Assembly (NCBI GenBank): GCA_040255585.1
Contig: JBDZVI010000013.1
Location: 1-48,741 of the forward strand
Source of the DNA: JAAYYF01 sp040255585
GTDB taxonomy: Bacteria; Deinococcota; Deinococci; Deinococcales; Trueperaceae
DNA length: 48,741 nt
Direction: 5' to 3'
The notes below the pieces were generated by a model that saw nothing but the letters and a program-made list of their open reading frames with translations, did not search any database and was not told the origin of the DNA. Below are positions 25,392 through 34,206 of this stretch, piece by piece. Both the position numbers and the translations under genes were made by a program. The first letter of the stretch is position 1; each line of letters starts with the position of its first letter.

Positions 25392-26593
25392 CAGGCGATG
25401 GCTCCCAGCAGCCTGCCGCCGCTGGACGGCAGGACGAGTTCCGGGATGCTCACGATTCCGGTGCGCAGGTCCTCCCCGTAGAGGTCCTGGCCGCTCAGGA
25501 GGTCGATGAGCAGGACGCTCCGCTGCCCCAGCACGTACGCGAAGCGCAGCACGGGGTCGATGGTGCCCGAGGCGGCCGTGAACGTTGCGGCGGCGACCTC
25601 CGGGCCGATCGGCGTTCGCACGACGACGGTCCTGCTCGGCCCCACCACGAGCAGCTCCGAGGCCACACCGAAGGGGTCGGCGAGCAGGCTTGCGCCGATC
25701 TGCACGGAGTCGGTGAGCGTCACGGGCGGTTGGGGGGCCGTCGGGTCGAGGAGGTCGACCGAGCCGACGCGTGCGGTGCTCAAGCCGGACACGACGTCCC
25801 CGCTGCCGGCCATGTCGAGGAACGTCGCGCCTCCCACCTCGCCAGTATCGACCCGGGCCCGCTCGTACCAGGCGCCGGGCCCCGGCGAGTCGTCGGAGAG
25901 GTCGACGGCGAAGACCTGCGCGTCGCCAGTCGCGCTCACGAGGAAGAACGCCCGTTCGCTCCCCTGCGACTGATCCGTGTACGGACCGGTGGCCAGGACG
26001 CTGGTCGAGCCGCCGAGGGGCGTCGCCGACCCCTCCCGGGTGTCGACGAGCCACTGGACCGCGAAGCCGGCCAACCCGCAGGCCGTCGGGTCGTCCAGCA
26101 CCACCGCCCACCGGCCGAGGCGCGACACCTGCAGCGCCGTCGGGCAGGCCTGGCGGCCAACGTCGGGGTCCTCTAGGAGCGCGCCGCCGGGAGCGCTCAA
26201 GGTGAGCCGCGCCGAGACGTCCTCCGCGAACGCCGCCGGCGCGGCGGCGTCGATGGCCTCGACGTCGAAGCGCTGCAGGTAGGCGCTGACCTGCGGAGTG
26301 CCACCGGTCGAGGCGACGCTGCGCGACAAGACCCAGGCGGCCGCCCTAGCACCGGCGCGGTCCTCGAAGTCGATCGAGACCGCGTCCGCCAAGAGCGCTC
26401 GCGCGCTGCCCACGACGTAGCGCAGGCGCGGCTGGGCCAGCGGCCCGGCGTCCTCGATCAGCGCCAGTTCTGGACCGCCGCCGCCGGCGACCCCCACGAT
26501 CAGCAAGGTCGGCGGTCGCGGCTCCGTGGTGCCCGTGCACGCGCTCAACAGGAGTGCGGCGGCGAGGACCGACTTGACTACTGAACGGTTCAT
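25361..26593 (-). CDS. Lipoprotein encoded after lptD, function unknown
   Basis: 410 residues with a clear lipobox: MNRSVVKSVLAAALLLSAC/TG, so it is lipid-anchored in the envelope. The rest is a beta-rich, repeat-like sequence (short strands such as GPYTDQSQGSERAFFLVSA and TRTVVV-type segments), suggestive of a propeller, with three other cysteines and no catalytic motif. Its ATG overlaps the lptD-like stop (ATGA), so it is made together with LptD. A structural or plug-like partner in the manner of LptE is possible, but it is more than twice LptE's usual size. I see no sequence evidence for homology. Confidence 0.85.
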   Translation of the reverse strand: MNRSVVKSVLAAALLLSACTGTTEPRPPTLLIVGVAGGGGPELALIEDAGPLAQPRLRYVVGSARALLADAVSIDFEDRAGARAAAWVLSRSVASTGGTPQVSAYLQRFDVEAIDAAAPAAFAEDVSARLTLSAPGGALLEDPDVGRQACPTALQVSRLGRWAVVLDDPTACGLAGFAVQWLVDTREGSATPLGGSTSVLATGPYTDQSQGSERAFFLVSATGDAQVFAVDLSDDSPGPGAWYERARVDTGEVGGATFLDMAGSGDVVSGLSTARVGSVDLLDPTAPQPPVTLTDSVQIGASLLADPFGVASELLVVGPSRTVVVRTPIGPEVAAATFTAASGTIDPVLRFAYVLGQRSVLLIDLLSGQDLYGEDLRTGIVSIPELVLPSSGGRLLGAIAWVRAKAPEVP

Positions 26594-29517
26594 GGCTCCC
26601 TCCGCGGGATGATCCAGCCAGTGTCGAACACGTGGCCGATGCCCTGGGTCGTTCCCGGGGTCGTCAGGGTGATGGCCACGGCGCCCGTCTTGGAGTCCCA
26701 AGACCCGTACAGGGCCCAGCAGCAGCGGTTCCACACCGCCACGAAGCGCGGTCTGAGGCTGACACCCGTCGCGGCGGTGCCGCCCGTAACGTCCCAGACG
26801 TCGTCGATGACCATCCCAAGGTAGAGGTTGTCGAGCGGTCGCGCCATCAACGCCACCTCCTGCAGCGTCAAGCGGCCGGTGGCGACCGCCTCGGCCGCGT
26901 AGTCGTATGTTCCCGTGTAGCCGACGGTGCCTTGGAGGCCGACGCGTTCCCAGAGGTCGACGCCGAACGTCAGGTTCGCGCGTCGCAAGTACGTCGTCGG
27001 CTGCAGCTCGTCTTGCCAGAGGAACTCGACGAAGCCGTCGACCCCGAAGCGCACGGGTCCGACGACGCGGTCCACGACGAGCGCCCTGCCGGTCAAGGTC
27101 GAGGACCGGTAGCCCATCCCTTGCCCCGTGGCGGCGAGCGCGGGGTCCGCGATCGTGGTGTAGCGCACTTGCCAGTCCGGACGCCCGGAAGCCGGCGCCC
27201 CCTCGAGCGTGAAGGCGAGTTGGCGGGCGTAAGGTGCCGGCTGCGGCAGTCCGAGCCAGGCGGTATCGAGCCAGAGCAGGCCCTCCGCCTGGGCGGCGGC
27301 GACCCCTGGCCAGGCGAGGCGCAGCTTGCTGGCGGACAACTGGCCGCTCGGGAGGGAGATGCGCTCGCTCGCGTCGAACTGCAGTTGGCCGAGGGTGAGC
27401 GCGGCCTCCACGCCGAAGGCGCTCACCAGCCCCCGGTCGAGGTCGCGCGCGTACGTGAGCGCGAGGCCTGGCACGGCGTCCGTATGAGCCAGCGTGCCGA
27501 GCGTCAGCTTGACCTCGAGGTCGTCGAAGTGGTCGGGGGGCTCGCCGACGACCGGGGTCGGCGGAGAGTACCGGTACGCCGTCGAGGCGCTCAGCTCCAC
27601 CACGCCCTGCACCCCGACGCCGGCCTTGACCGCGGTCTGGGTCGTGTCGCGCAGCTCGCCCGTGATCCGGTCCGGCGTGCTCAGGAGGTCCTGCGAGTGC
27701 TCGACCGTGAGGCTCGCTCGCACCACCCCCCGGCTCGTCAGCGCGAGCGCCGCGTCTAGCGTCCCCGGATCGCCGGCCTTCAGGTCGTAGGCGTTCTTGA
27801 CCGTGAGGCTGATCCAGTCAAGGTTGCCGAGGAGCGTGAGCGTCGACTGCAGCGGTGCCCAGCCGACCTGCGTAGGGTCGCGGTCGTCGACGATCACGTA
27901 GCCGGCCGTCTGCTCGAAGCGCAACCAGGCGGCGGGATCGAGCCGCAGCCGGGCGCGCACGTCGCTGCGGTTGCGGTAGGGGAGCAGGTCGAACCGGTAA
28001 GGCGTCTCGCCCTCGCGCACGTCGCGGGTGTACGTCACGCCGATGGCGCCCAATCGTCCCAGCGTCTGCTGCAGCGTCAGGCTGCTGGACCAGTCCACCT
28101 GGCGCTCCGCCGTGTCGTAGTAGTACCCCGTGAAGTCGGTGCGGCCCTCGAGGCGGGCGCCCGACCAGAGGTCGAGAGGGGTTAGTGACAGCGCGTGCGA
28201 CTCCACGACCCGCCCGCCCGTGCTGATGGGGGAGACGGCCGCCGAGCGGTTGAGCGGGTTGCTGCGGTCCTGGAACGCCCCGACGTCGAGGAAGATCCGC
28301 TCGAGCTTGAGCACGCCGGCGAGCGGACCGGGCAAGGTCTCCGGTTCGAGCTGCAAGCGCGCCAAAGTCTGCAGCGGCACGCTGCGCCCGGCGTAGCTCG
28401 GGGTCGTGACGGTGTCCGTCGGATCGGAGTCGACGTAGACCTGGCTCGTGAAGCGCCCCTTGAGGCCGCCCATGACGTCGCTGGCGCCGACCTCCGCCTC
28501 CCAGATGCTCGGGCGGCGCGCGTCGTCCCGCCTCAGCGCGAAGCTCGTCTGCGGCAAGCCGAGCACCTCCTCGTCGGCGTAGTCGAGCCTCACGACGAAG
28601 AGCGGCTCCGTCCTGCCCGTGACGGTGCCGGCGGTGCCGCCGGGACCGTAGGTGAGGAAGCCGGGCGTGTAGTCGACCGCGAAGGCGCCCTTGCCCCGAT
28701 CCGTGTAGTAGCGGTGGTATAGGGAACCGCCGAGGTAGCTCTCGACCACGCCGCCCCCTAGGAGGGCGTCGCCCAGCCAGCCCGCGCCGGGCAGCACGTC
28801 GGCGTAGTAACGGAAGCCCACGTCGCCGTACGCGTCGGCGCCGGCCGCATACGGCCAGTCGATCGCGAGCAGCGCCCGGTGGGTCGCGTCGCCGGTCGCG
28901 TACTCGATGCGCGGCTGCCGGTCCTGCGGCCCGATCGGCAGCACCATGACGGGAAGCTGCATCACGGCCACGCCGCGCACCAGCACGGTGGCCCCGAACG
29001 CCACGAGGCGGTCGCCCGGGTAGATCTCCACCTGGTCGGCCGTGAAGGCGTAGTCCTCGAGCTCCTGGCCGCAGCGCGTGCATGGGCTGAAGAACCCCAT
29101 GGCGACACGGATGAGGCCAGGCACGCGGCTGGCGCGGTCGCCCCTCACGTCTATCGCCTCTGTCACGATGAGCACGTCGTCGCCGACGAACGTCTCGTCG
29201 CGTAGGTCGATGACGAGGTCCTCCCCGGTGACGGTCTGACCGCCCGAGGTGAAAGTACCCGGCCCTATCACCCGCACCACACGGTTCGTCAGGTCTACCT
29301 CGACGTGGTCCGCTCGCAGCTCGTCCGCGTCGATGCGCACGACCAGGCCATCGCCCGTCAGAACGTAGAGGGCGATCTCGGTGCCGTCCGGCAACGTGAT
29401 GGTGCGGATCTCGAGGCGGCTGTCGGGGTCGGAGGCGGCGTCGATGCTGATGCGCGCGGCTCCCGCCCACGCGGCGAGCAGGGCAAGGATGACGGCGCAG
29501 AGGGCGCGCAGGCGCAC
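26590..29517 (-). CDS. lptD: LptD-like outer-membrane assembly protein
   Basis: 975 residues, signal peptide (LCAVILALLAAWAGAA) then an OstA/LptA-like region (about 60-130; ADHVEVDLTNRVVRVIG, GGQTVTGEDLVIDL), a joining segment FFSPCTRCGQELEDYAFTAD, and about 750 residues of amphipathic beta-strands. Cysteines of the mature protein form two pairs, C146/C149 and C932/C933, the latter in RCCWAL near the end. This matches the LptD pattern in which N-terminal cysteines bridge to a C-terminal CC pair. Role: final export of a lipid through the outer membrane. The GTG at 29517 lies 3 bases after lptG. A full LPS pathway is not shown, so the cargo is uncertain. Confidence 0.88.
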   Translation of the reverse strand: MRLRALCAVILALLAAWAGAARISIDAASDPDSRLEIRTITLPDGTEIALYVLTGDGLVVRIDADELRADHVEVDLTNRVVRVIGPGTFTSGGQTVTGEDLVIDLRDETFVGDDVLIVTEAIDVRGDRASRVPGLIRVAMGFFSPCTRCGQELEDYAFTADQVEIYPGDRLVAFGATVLVRGVAVMQLPVMVLPIGPQDRQPRIEYATGDATHRALLAIDWPYAAGADAYGDVGFRYYADVLPGAGWLGDALLGGGVVESYLGGSLYHRYYTDRGKGAFAVDYTPGFLTYGPGGTAGTVTGRTEPLFVVRLDYADEEVLGLPQTSFALRRDDARRPSIWEAEVGASDVMGGLKGRFTSQVYVDSDPTDTVTTPSYAGRSVPLQTLARLQLEPETLPGPLAGVLKLERIFLDVGAFQDRSNPLNRSAAVSPISTGGRVVESHALSLTPLDLWSGARLEGRTDFTGYYYDTAERQVDWSSSLTLQQTLGRLGAIGVTYTRDVREGETPYRFDLLPYRNRSDVRARLRLDPAAWLRFEQTAGYVIVDDRDPTQVGWAPLQSTLTLLGNLDWISLTVKNAYDLKAGDPGTLDAALALTSRGVVRASLTVEHSQDLLSTPDRITGELRDTTQTAVKAGVGVQGVVELSASTAYRYSPPTPVVGEPPDHFDDLEVKLTLGTLAHTDAVPGLALTYARDLDRGLVSAFGVEAALTLGQLQFDASERISLPSGQLSASKLRLAWPGVAAAQAEGLLWLDTAWLGLPQPAPYARQLAFTLEGAPASGRPDWQVRYTTIADPALAATGQGMGYRSSTLTGRALVVDRVVGPVRFGVDGFVEFLWQDELQPTTYLRRANLTFGVDLWERVGLQGTVGYTGTYDYAAEAVATGRLTLQEVALMARPLDNLYLGMVIDDVWDVTGGTAATGVSLRPRFVAVWNRCCWALYGSWDSKTGAVAITLTTPGTTQGIGHVFDTGWIIPRREP

Positions 29518-29520
29518 GGC

Positions 29521-30591
29521 TCAGCGCCGCCTGGCGGCCGCCAGCAGCGCCAGGCCGGCCAGCAGGTACAAGGACACGGGCGCCCAACCGGCTGCCCAAG
29601 CCGGCACCGTCCCTTGGGCGCCAAGGAGCTTCGCCACGCTCCACGTAGCGTAGTAGGCGAAGGTGAGGAGGAGGACGGCGAGGAAGCCGAGACTGGCGCC
29701 CCGCTTGAACGTGAAGAGCCCAACGGCCGCCGCGAACAGGGCGAAGGCGACGGCGGCGAGCGGTTCGGCGAGCTTGCGGTGGAGGGCGGTCCACTCGGCC
29801 GCCAGATCGTCCCCCCGCCCGGAACGGAGCCGGTCGAGGAGCTGCCCGATGGGCAGGTAGACGAGGTCGGGGTTGGAGGTGGAGCCCGCCGCCAGGCCCC
29901 GCACGGGCAGGACGGCGGTGGCCGCGGTCGTGTCGACCGTCAGACGCGCGTCGCGCAGGACGCGCATCCTGATACCCTCCAGCCGCCATACCCCCGCCGC
30001 TGGGTCGGGGACGCCGCTGGCGGCCGTTATCACCTCGCGCGGGCCGCTGCTCCCGCCCGGCGTTATGACGGTCACGTCCTCGAAACGGCCGCCCTGGCCG
30101 ACGGCGCCTATGAAGATGCTCCGCCCCAGCGAGTCAGTGAAGAACGTGCCGGCCGTGACGAGCGTCTCCGGGCTCAGCAGCATGATGTCCTTCTCCACCT
30201 CGGCGGCGCGCCTCTCGCTCCATGGCACGATCAGCTCGCTGTTCACCAGGGCGACGACGCTGACCGCCAGGCCGAGGCCAACGAGCGGCAGCACGAACGC
30301 TCGCGGCGGCAGCCCGAGCAGCAGGGCGGCCTTGACCTCGCCGTCCTCGCCCAGCCTGGTCAGCGCCAGTAGTGAGGCGAACAGGAGCGCCAACGGCAGA
30401 CCCGGCGCCGCCGCCGCCGGGAGCTTGTACAGGAGGTAGCGCGCCAGGAGCGAGACGCTGACGCCGCGCGCCAGGACGTCCGCCAGCACGTCGAGGAAGA
30501 AGTAGAGCAGTAGCAGGAGCACGAGCGCCACGACACCGACGGCGAAGAGCGGCAGCGTCTCGCCCACCAGGTAGCGCCCCCAACGCCTCAT
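29521..30591 (-). CDS. lptG: LptF/LptG family permease, second copy
   Basis: 356 residues: three N-terminal helices, a periplasmic beta-jellyroll (about 120-260; SIFIGAVGQGGRFEDVTVI) and three C-terminal helices (EPLAAVAFALFAAAVGLF). LptF/LptG form the inner-membrane channel that lifts lipid from the bilayer with the LptB ATPase. LptG is assigned only by position after the first copy. The ATG at 30591 overlaps the stop of the first copy (ATGA). LptB and LptC are not in the window. Confidence 0.92.
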   Translation of the reverse strand: MRRWGRYLVGETLPLFAVGVVALVLLLLLYFFLDVLADVLARGVSVSLLARYLLYKLPAAAAPGLPLALLFASLLALTRLGEDGEVKAALLLGLPPRAFVLPLVGLGLAVSVVALVNSELIVPWSERRAAEVEKDIMLLSPETLVTAGTFFTDSLGRSIFIGAVGQGGRFEDVTVITPGGSSGPREVITAASGVPDPAAGVWRLEGIRMRVLRDARLTVDTTAATAVLPVRGLAAGSTSNPDLVYLPIGQLLDRLRSGRGDDLAAEWTALHRKLAEPLAAVAFALFAAAVGLFTFKRGASLGFLAVLLLTFAYYATWSVAKLLGAQGTVPAWAAGWAPVSLYLLAGLALLAAARRR

Positions 30592-31649
30592 GAGCGCAAC
30601 GTCCGCGTTGCCAGCACTCCTGCTCCGACCGCCGCGAGGGTCGGTGTCAGCCACGCCGCCGTCAAGGGGCCGACGGCGCCTGCCTGGAACAGGTTGCCGG
30701 AGAGGAGCCAGGTGGCCCAGAAGCCGACCATCAGGACGATCGTCCATGCGAACCCGGCCGCCCGACCCCTGACCCGCAGGGCGAGCGCGGCCGCGAAGGC
30801 GGCGAAGATAGGCGAACTGAGCGCATCGGCCAGGCGCCGATGCAGCTCGTAGGCGAGCTCGCGCGTGTCGCCGCCGGCCCGCTCGACGGAACGCAGGGTG
30901 CTCCAGACCTGGTCGAGGCTCAGGCTCGCAGAGCGCACCAAGGTCTCGTTCGGGCTCGACGCCAGCGAGAACGGCAGGCTTTGGTCGCCGACGCGCGTCG
31001 GCGACCCACCGGGGCGGGTCACCTGGGCGTCTGTCAGGCGCCACGTCTTGGCGACCGAGTCCCACTGGCCGGTCCTGGCGCTGTAGAGCGTACCGTCGGC
31101 CAACTGCACCACCACGCCCTCGAGGTTCGCGAGCGTGTGATCGCCGGGGAGGGAGCGGATGCGCGCCGCGTAGTAGACGGCGTCCTCGATCCGGTAGGCC
31201 GAGTCGACCTGTACCTCCGCCGGTGGACGGGCGTAGACGAACGCGTCGATCCGGCGTTGGTAGGCCGCCTCACCGCGCGGTTCGAGGAAGCCGTTGTTCA
31301 CGAGCGACAGGGCTCCGACGACGAGCCCGAAGAGCACCAGGGGCCAGAAGAGGCGCATGGGTGGCACGCCCATCGCGTACGCGGCCTTGAGCTCGCTGTC
31401 CTTGGCTAGCCTGCCGCCCGTGATGAGCACCGCGAACACGACGGCGACGGGCAGCGCGAGGTGCAAGAACCACGGCGTGCGGTATAGGAGCAGCGCGCCG
31501 ATGTCGGCGACGGAGGCGTCCTGCTCGACGAGGAAGCGCGCGAGGACACTCAGGAAGTCGATGCATAGGAGCAGGCAGATGGCCGCCACGCCGAGCGGGT
31601 AGAGACCGGCCGTCTCACGCAGGAGCGCTCTCTGCAGGCGTCTCGGCAC
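30588..31649 (-). CDS. lptF: LptF/LptG family permease, first copy
   Basis: 353 residues from the GTG at 31649, with the same layout as its neighbour: helices at about 15-120 (LYPLGVAAICLLLCIDFLSVL; LAKDSELKAAYAMGVPPMRL is the family coupling helix), a periplasmic jellyroll and three C-terminal helices. First gene of the Lpt operon. TATACT (31656-31661, minus strand) is 6 bases before this GTG and would be inside the gene if the ATG at 31673 were used, so the shorter, leaderless form is preferred. Confidence 0.9.
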   Translation of the reverse strand: MPRRLQRALLRETAGLYPLGVAAICLLLCIDFLSVLARFLVEQDASVADIGALLLYRTPWFLHLALPVAVVFAVLITGGRLAKDSELKAAYAMGVPPMRLFWPLVLFGLVVGALSLVNNGFLEPRGEAAYQRRIDAFVYARPPAEVQVDSAYRIEDAVYYAARIRSLPGDHTLANLEGVVVQLADGTLYSARTGQWDSVAKTWRLTDAQVTRPGGSPTRVGDQSLPFSLASSPNETLVRSASLSLDQVWSTLRSVERAGGDTRELAYELHRRLADALSSPIFAAFAAALALRVRGRAAGFAWTIVLMVGFWATWLLSGNLFQAGAVGPLTAAWLTPTLAAVGAGVLATRTLRS

Positions 31650-31655
31650 CCGCCG

Positions 31656-31661
31656 AGTATA
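31656..31661 (-). promoter_or_regulatory. -10 box of the lpt operon
   Basis: TATACT on the minus strand, 6 bases before the GTG at 31649. The 124-bp gap to the divergent DUF4388 gene serves both promoters. Confidence 0.5.
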
Positions 31662-31760
31662 CCGAGGTGGCATGTGATACCGAGATGCGCGTGCTGAGCG
31701 GGCGATTCAAGCCCTGCGGCGCATGAGAGGGGCTTTACTGAACGCGTGACGCACCCGCGA

Positions 31761-31766
31761 TAGGAT
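31761..31766 (+). promoter_or_regulatory. -10 box of the DUF4388 operon
   Basis: TAGGAT, followed by 7 bases and a GTG at 31774. It overlaps the alternative ATG at 31765, which argues against that start. Confidence 0.4.
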
Positions 31767-31773
31767 GGCCGCC

Positions 31774-32601
31774 GTGACTGGCACGCTCGGCCTCTTCTCG
31801 CTCGTGGACCTGTTCCAGCTCCTCGCGGCCGCGAAGCGCACGGGTCGGCTGACGGTGGACCATCCATCGGGGCTCGCGCGCGTCTACTTCGACCGCGGCA
31901 GGGTCGTCCATGCCGAGTTCTGCGAGCTGACCGGCGAGCGGGCGGTCTACGCCCTCTTCGCCGACGAGCGCGGCACCTTCGAGTTCCGCATAGGGATGAC
32001 GGCTCCGAGCGACTCCATCAGCGTCGGCACGGAGAACCTGATCCTGGAGGCGGTGCGTCTGCTCGACGAGGAGCGGCGCTCCACCGGCCGCGAGGAGGTG
32101 CCCACCCTCTCCCGCGACGCCGTGCCCGCCCTGCCCGTCGTCGGCCCGTACGGTGACCGGGCCGTCACCCTCACCGCGGAGGAGCAGCGCGTCCTGGCTC
32201 ACGTGGACGGGCATAGGACGGTGACGCGCATCGCGGTCGACCTCGGGATCGAGCCGGAGGAGGCGTTGGTGATCTGCGACCGCCTCATCCGCACCGGCGT
32301 CCTCAAGTTGCAGAACCGCCGCGCGCGCACGGCCCGGCTCGTGACCAGACTCGCGACCCGGCGCCAGGCGGCCGGCAGCGTCGGCCTCGATCCGACGATC
32401 GTGGAGGCGTGGGAGAAGGTCCTCGGGCACTCCGTCACCAAGGTCGTCTGCCGGCGCGATGACGGCAGCGTGCAGCTCTTCCCGGCGTTCGCCGCCAAGG
32501 GCGCCGGCCCCTACCTAGAGCTCAGCCGGGACACCCTCGTGCGGGCCGACCTGCGTGTCAACGAGGCCTTGCTCGTCAGACCGTACGTCGAGGACGCCTG
32601 A
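31774..32601 (+). CDS. DUF4388 (PATAN-like) signalling protein
   Basis: 275 residues. The N-terminal part (about 1-85) is the DUF4388/PATAN-like domain: GTLGLFSLVDLFQLLAAAKRTGRLTV, ARVYFDRGRVVHAEF, GERAVYALFADERGTFEF. A helical middle region with TAEEQRVLAHVDGHRTVTRIAVDLG looks like a winged-helix domain often joined to DUF4388. The last 80 residues are unassigned. Such proteins occur in bacterial gliding, pili and second-messenger circuits. The GTG at 31774 fits TAGGAT (7 bases); an ATG at 31765 is the alternative. Its stop overlaps the trmB start by one base. Confidence 0.85.
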   Translation: MTGTLGLFSLVDLFQLLAAAKRTGRLTVDHPSGLARVYFDRGRVVHAEFCELTGERAVYALFADERGTFEFRIGMTAPSDSISVGTENLILEAVRLLDEERRSTGREEVPTLSRDAVPALPVVGPYGDRAVTLTAEEQRVLAHVDGHRTVTRIAVDLGIEPEEALVICDRLIRTGVLKLQNRRARTARLVTRLATRRQAAGSVGLDPTIVEAWEKVLGHSVTKVVCRRDDGSVQLFPAFAAKGAGPYLELSRDTLVRADLRVNEALLVRPYVEDA

Positions 32602-33656
32602 TGACGACGGACGTGGGCCATGAGCCTGTGGCGTTGTCGCGTGTCCACCGGCCGCGCGTGCTCCTCCCATGGCGCGCCTCGAGCTTCCCAGCGGATTGGG
32701 ACGAGGTGTTCGGCCGAAGCCCCTGCCCGGTCGGCCTGACCGTCGAGGTCGGCTTCGGCGACGGTCGCTTCACCGTGGCCCGCGCGCTCGCCGAGCCCAC
32801 GATGCGCTTCGTCGGCCTCGAGGTCTCCTCCGGCAGCTTGCAGCGGGCCCTCAAGCGCATAGAGCGCTCCGGCGCTAGCAACGTGCGGCTGGCCAAGGCC
32901 GGCGCGCACGTCGCGCTCCAGCAGCTCTTCGCCCCCGCGTCCCTCGACGCGCTGGTCGTCAACTTCCCGTGCCCGTGGCCGAAGGAGAAGCACGCCAAGC
33001 ATCGCCTGCTCAGCCGCCGCTTTCTCGCGCTGGCCGGCTCGCGCCTCAAGGCCGCGTGTCCCGCCGACGCCGGTCTCGACGGCGCCGGCGAGGTGCGGCT
33101 CGCGACCGACCACCCCGAGTACCTGGGCTACGCGCTCGAGGAAGCCGCCGCCACCGGGCTCTACGATGTCCTCCGGCCCGAGGCCCCCGAGGGCGTCTTC
33201 GAGACCAAGTACGCCCTCAAATGGCGAGACCAGGGCAAGCCACTGCACTACGTGGTGTTCAGGCGCAACGCCGTCGAGGCGCCAGAACACCCCCACCTAG
33301 AGAGGCCAGACACGATGCCACACGCGCTCCTGCGGGGCCAGCTCCCGCTCGAACAGCCGTTCACCAAGGTCGTGCTCCCGTACGCTGACGGGCACGTCAT
33401 CCTGCACGAGGCCATGCGCTCGCTCGGCGGCGAGGACGGCCGCGGACGTGTCCTGGTTCGCGCCACCGTCGAAGAGGACGCCATGCGACAGCAGCTCCTG
33501 GTGGTGGCCCAGCAGCGCGGCGTCGACGAGGTCATCGTGCGCCTGGAGACCTTCGGCGACCCGCTCGTGACCCCGACGGCGCGGGGCTGCGTCCACGCCG
33601 TCACCGAATGGCTGCTCGCCTCCGGTGAGCTGAGCGTGAAGGCCAGGAACTACTGA
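32601..33656 (+). CDS. trmB: tRNA (guanine-46-N7)-methyltransferase with C-terminal extension
   Basis: 351 residues, against about 220-240 for most TrmB. The Rossmann core has VEVGFGDGRFTVARA for AdoMet binding, GLEVSSGSLQRALKRI and NFPCPWPKEKHAKHRLLS, where the usual FPDPWPK Asp is Cys. GVFETKYALKW closes the core. The extra C-terminal domain (about 230-351) is beta/alpha, with VLVRATVEEDAMRQQLLVVAQQRG; extended TrmB proteins are known in some thermophile lineages. It adds m7G at position 46 of tRNA. Coupled to DUF4388 (TGATG) upstream and 1 base before DUF1684. Confidence 0.93.
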   Translation: MTTDVGHEPVALSRVHRPRVLLPWRASSFPADWDEVFGRSPCPVGLTVEVGFGDGRFTVARALAEPTMRFVGLEVSSGSLQRALKRIERSGASNVRLAKAGAHVALQQLFAPASLDALVVNFPCPWPKEKHAKHRLLSRRFLALAGSRLKAACPADAGLDGAGEVRLATDHPEYLGYALEEAAATGLYDVLRPEAPEGVFETKYALKWRDQGKPLHYVVFRRNAVEAPEHPHLERPDTMPHALLRGQLPLEQPFTKVVLPYADGHVILHEAMRSLGGEDGRGRVLVRATVEEDAMRQQLLVVAQQRGVDEVIVRLETFGDPLVTPTARGCVHAVTEWLLASGELSVKARNY

Positions 33657-33657
33657 G

Positions 33658-34206
33658 ATGACAGATCCGGCGGCGCTCACGCGGTTGGAGGGCTGGCGGG
33701 CCGAGAAGGACGCGTTCCTGCGCGACCACCCGCGCTCGCCGTTGAGCGGCGCAGCCGGTTTCGGCGGCCTCGCTTACTACCCGTACGATCCGGGGGCGCT
33801 GGTGGTCGCGCGGTTGGAGCGAGCCGAGCGACCGGCACGGGTGTTCATGGCTACGAGCAGCGGAGAGGAGCGCGCCTACCTGGAGTTCGGCGTCGCGAGC
33901 TTTCGTCTGTACGGGACCGACGCCGCTCTGACCCTGCTCGCCTCCGTCGCCGAGCCAGACGGCCCGCGGCTCTTCCTGCCCTTCGCGGACGCGACCTCCG
34001 GCCACGAGACCTACGGGGCGGGTCGCTACCTCGACCCGCTGCTCGACCCCGGCGCGCCGCACGAGATCGTGCTCGACTTCAACTACGCCTACCATCCGTA
34101 CTGCGCGTACGCCGAAGGCTACTCCTGCGCCCTGCCGCCGGCGCAGAACCGCCTCGCGCTCGCGGTGCGGGCCGGCGAGCGGCTCGCCGCCGGGGCAGCC
34201 GCATGA
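33658..34206 (+). CDS. DUF1684 family protein
   Basis: 182 residues. The family signature is clear in the C-terminal half: LFLPFADATSGHETYGAGRYLDPLL, LDFNYAYHPYCAYAEGYSCALPPAQNRLALAVRAGERL. The catalytic or binding role of DUF1684 is not established. The conserved Asn, His, Tyr and Cys suggest a small-molecule site. No signal peptide is seen, so it is cytoplasmic here. Its last bases overlap the pgeF start (ATGA). Confidence 0.92.
   Translation: MTDPAALTRLEGWRAEKDAFLRDHPRSPLSGAAGFGGLAYYPYDPGALVVARLERAERPARVFMATSSGEERAYLEFGVASFRLYGTDAALTLLASVAEPDGPRLFLPFADATSGHETYGAGRYLDPLLDPGAPHEIVLDFNYAYHPYCAYAEGYSCALPPAQNRLALAVRAGERLAAGAAA

Noticed and set aside
27818..29989. 723-residue frame overlapping lptD and lptG
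   Set aside because: Arg/Pro-rich shadow frame of GC-rich coding DNA; lptD and lptG have signal peptide, membrane helices and cysteine pattern.
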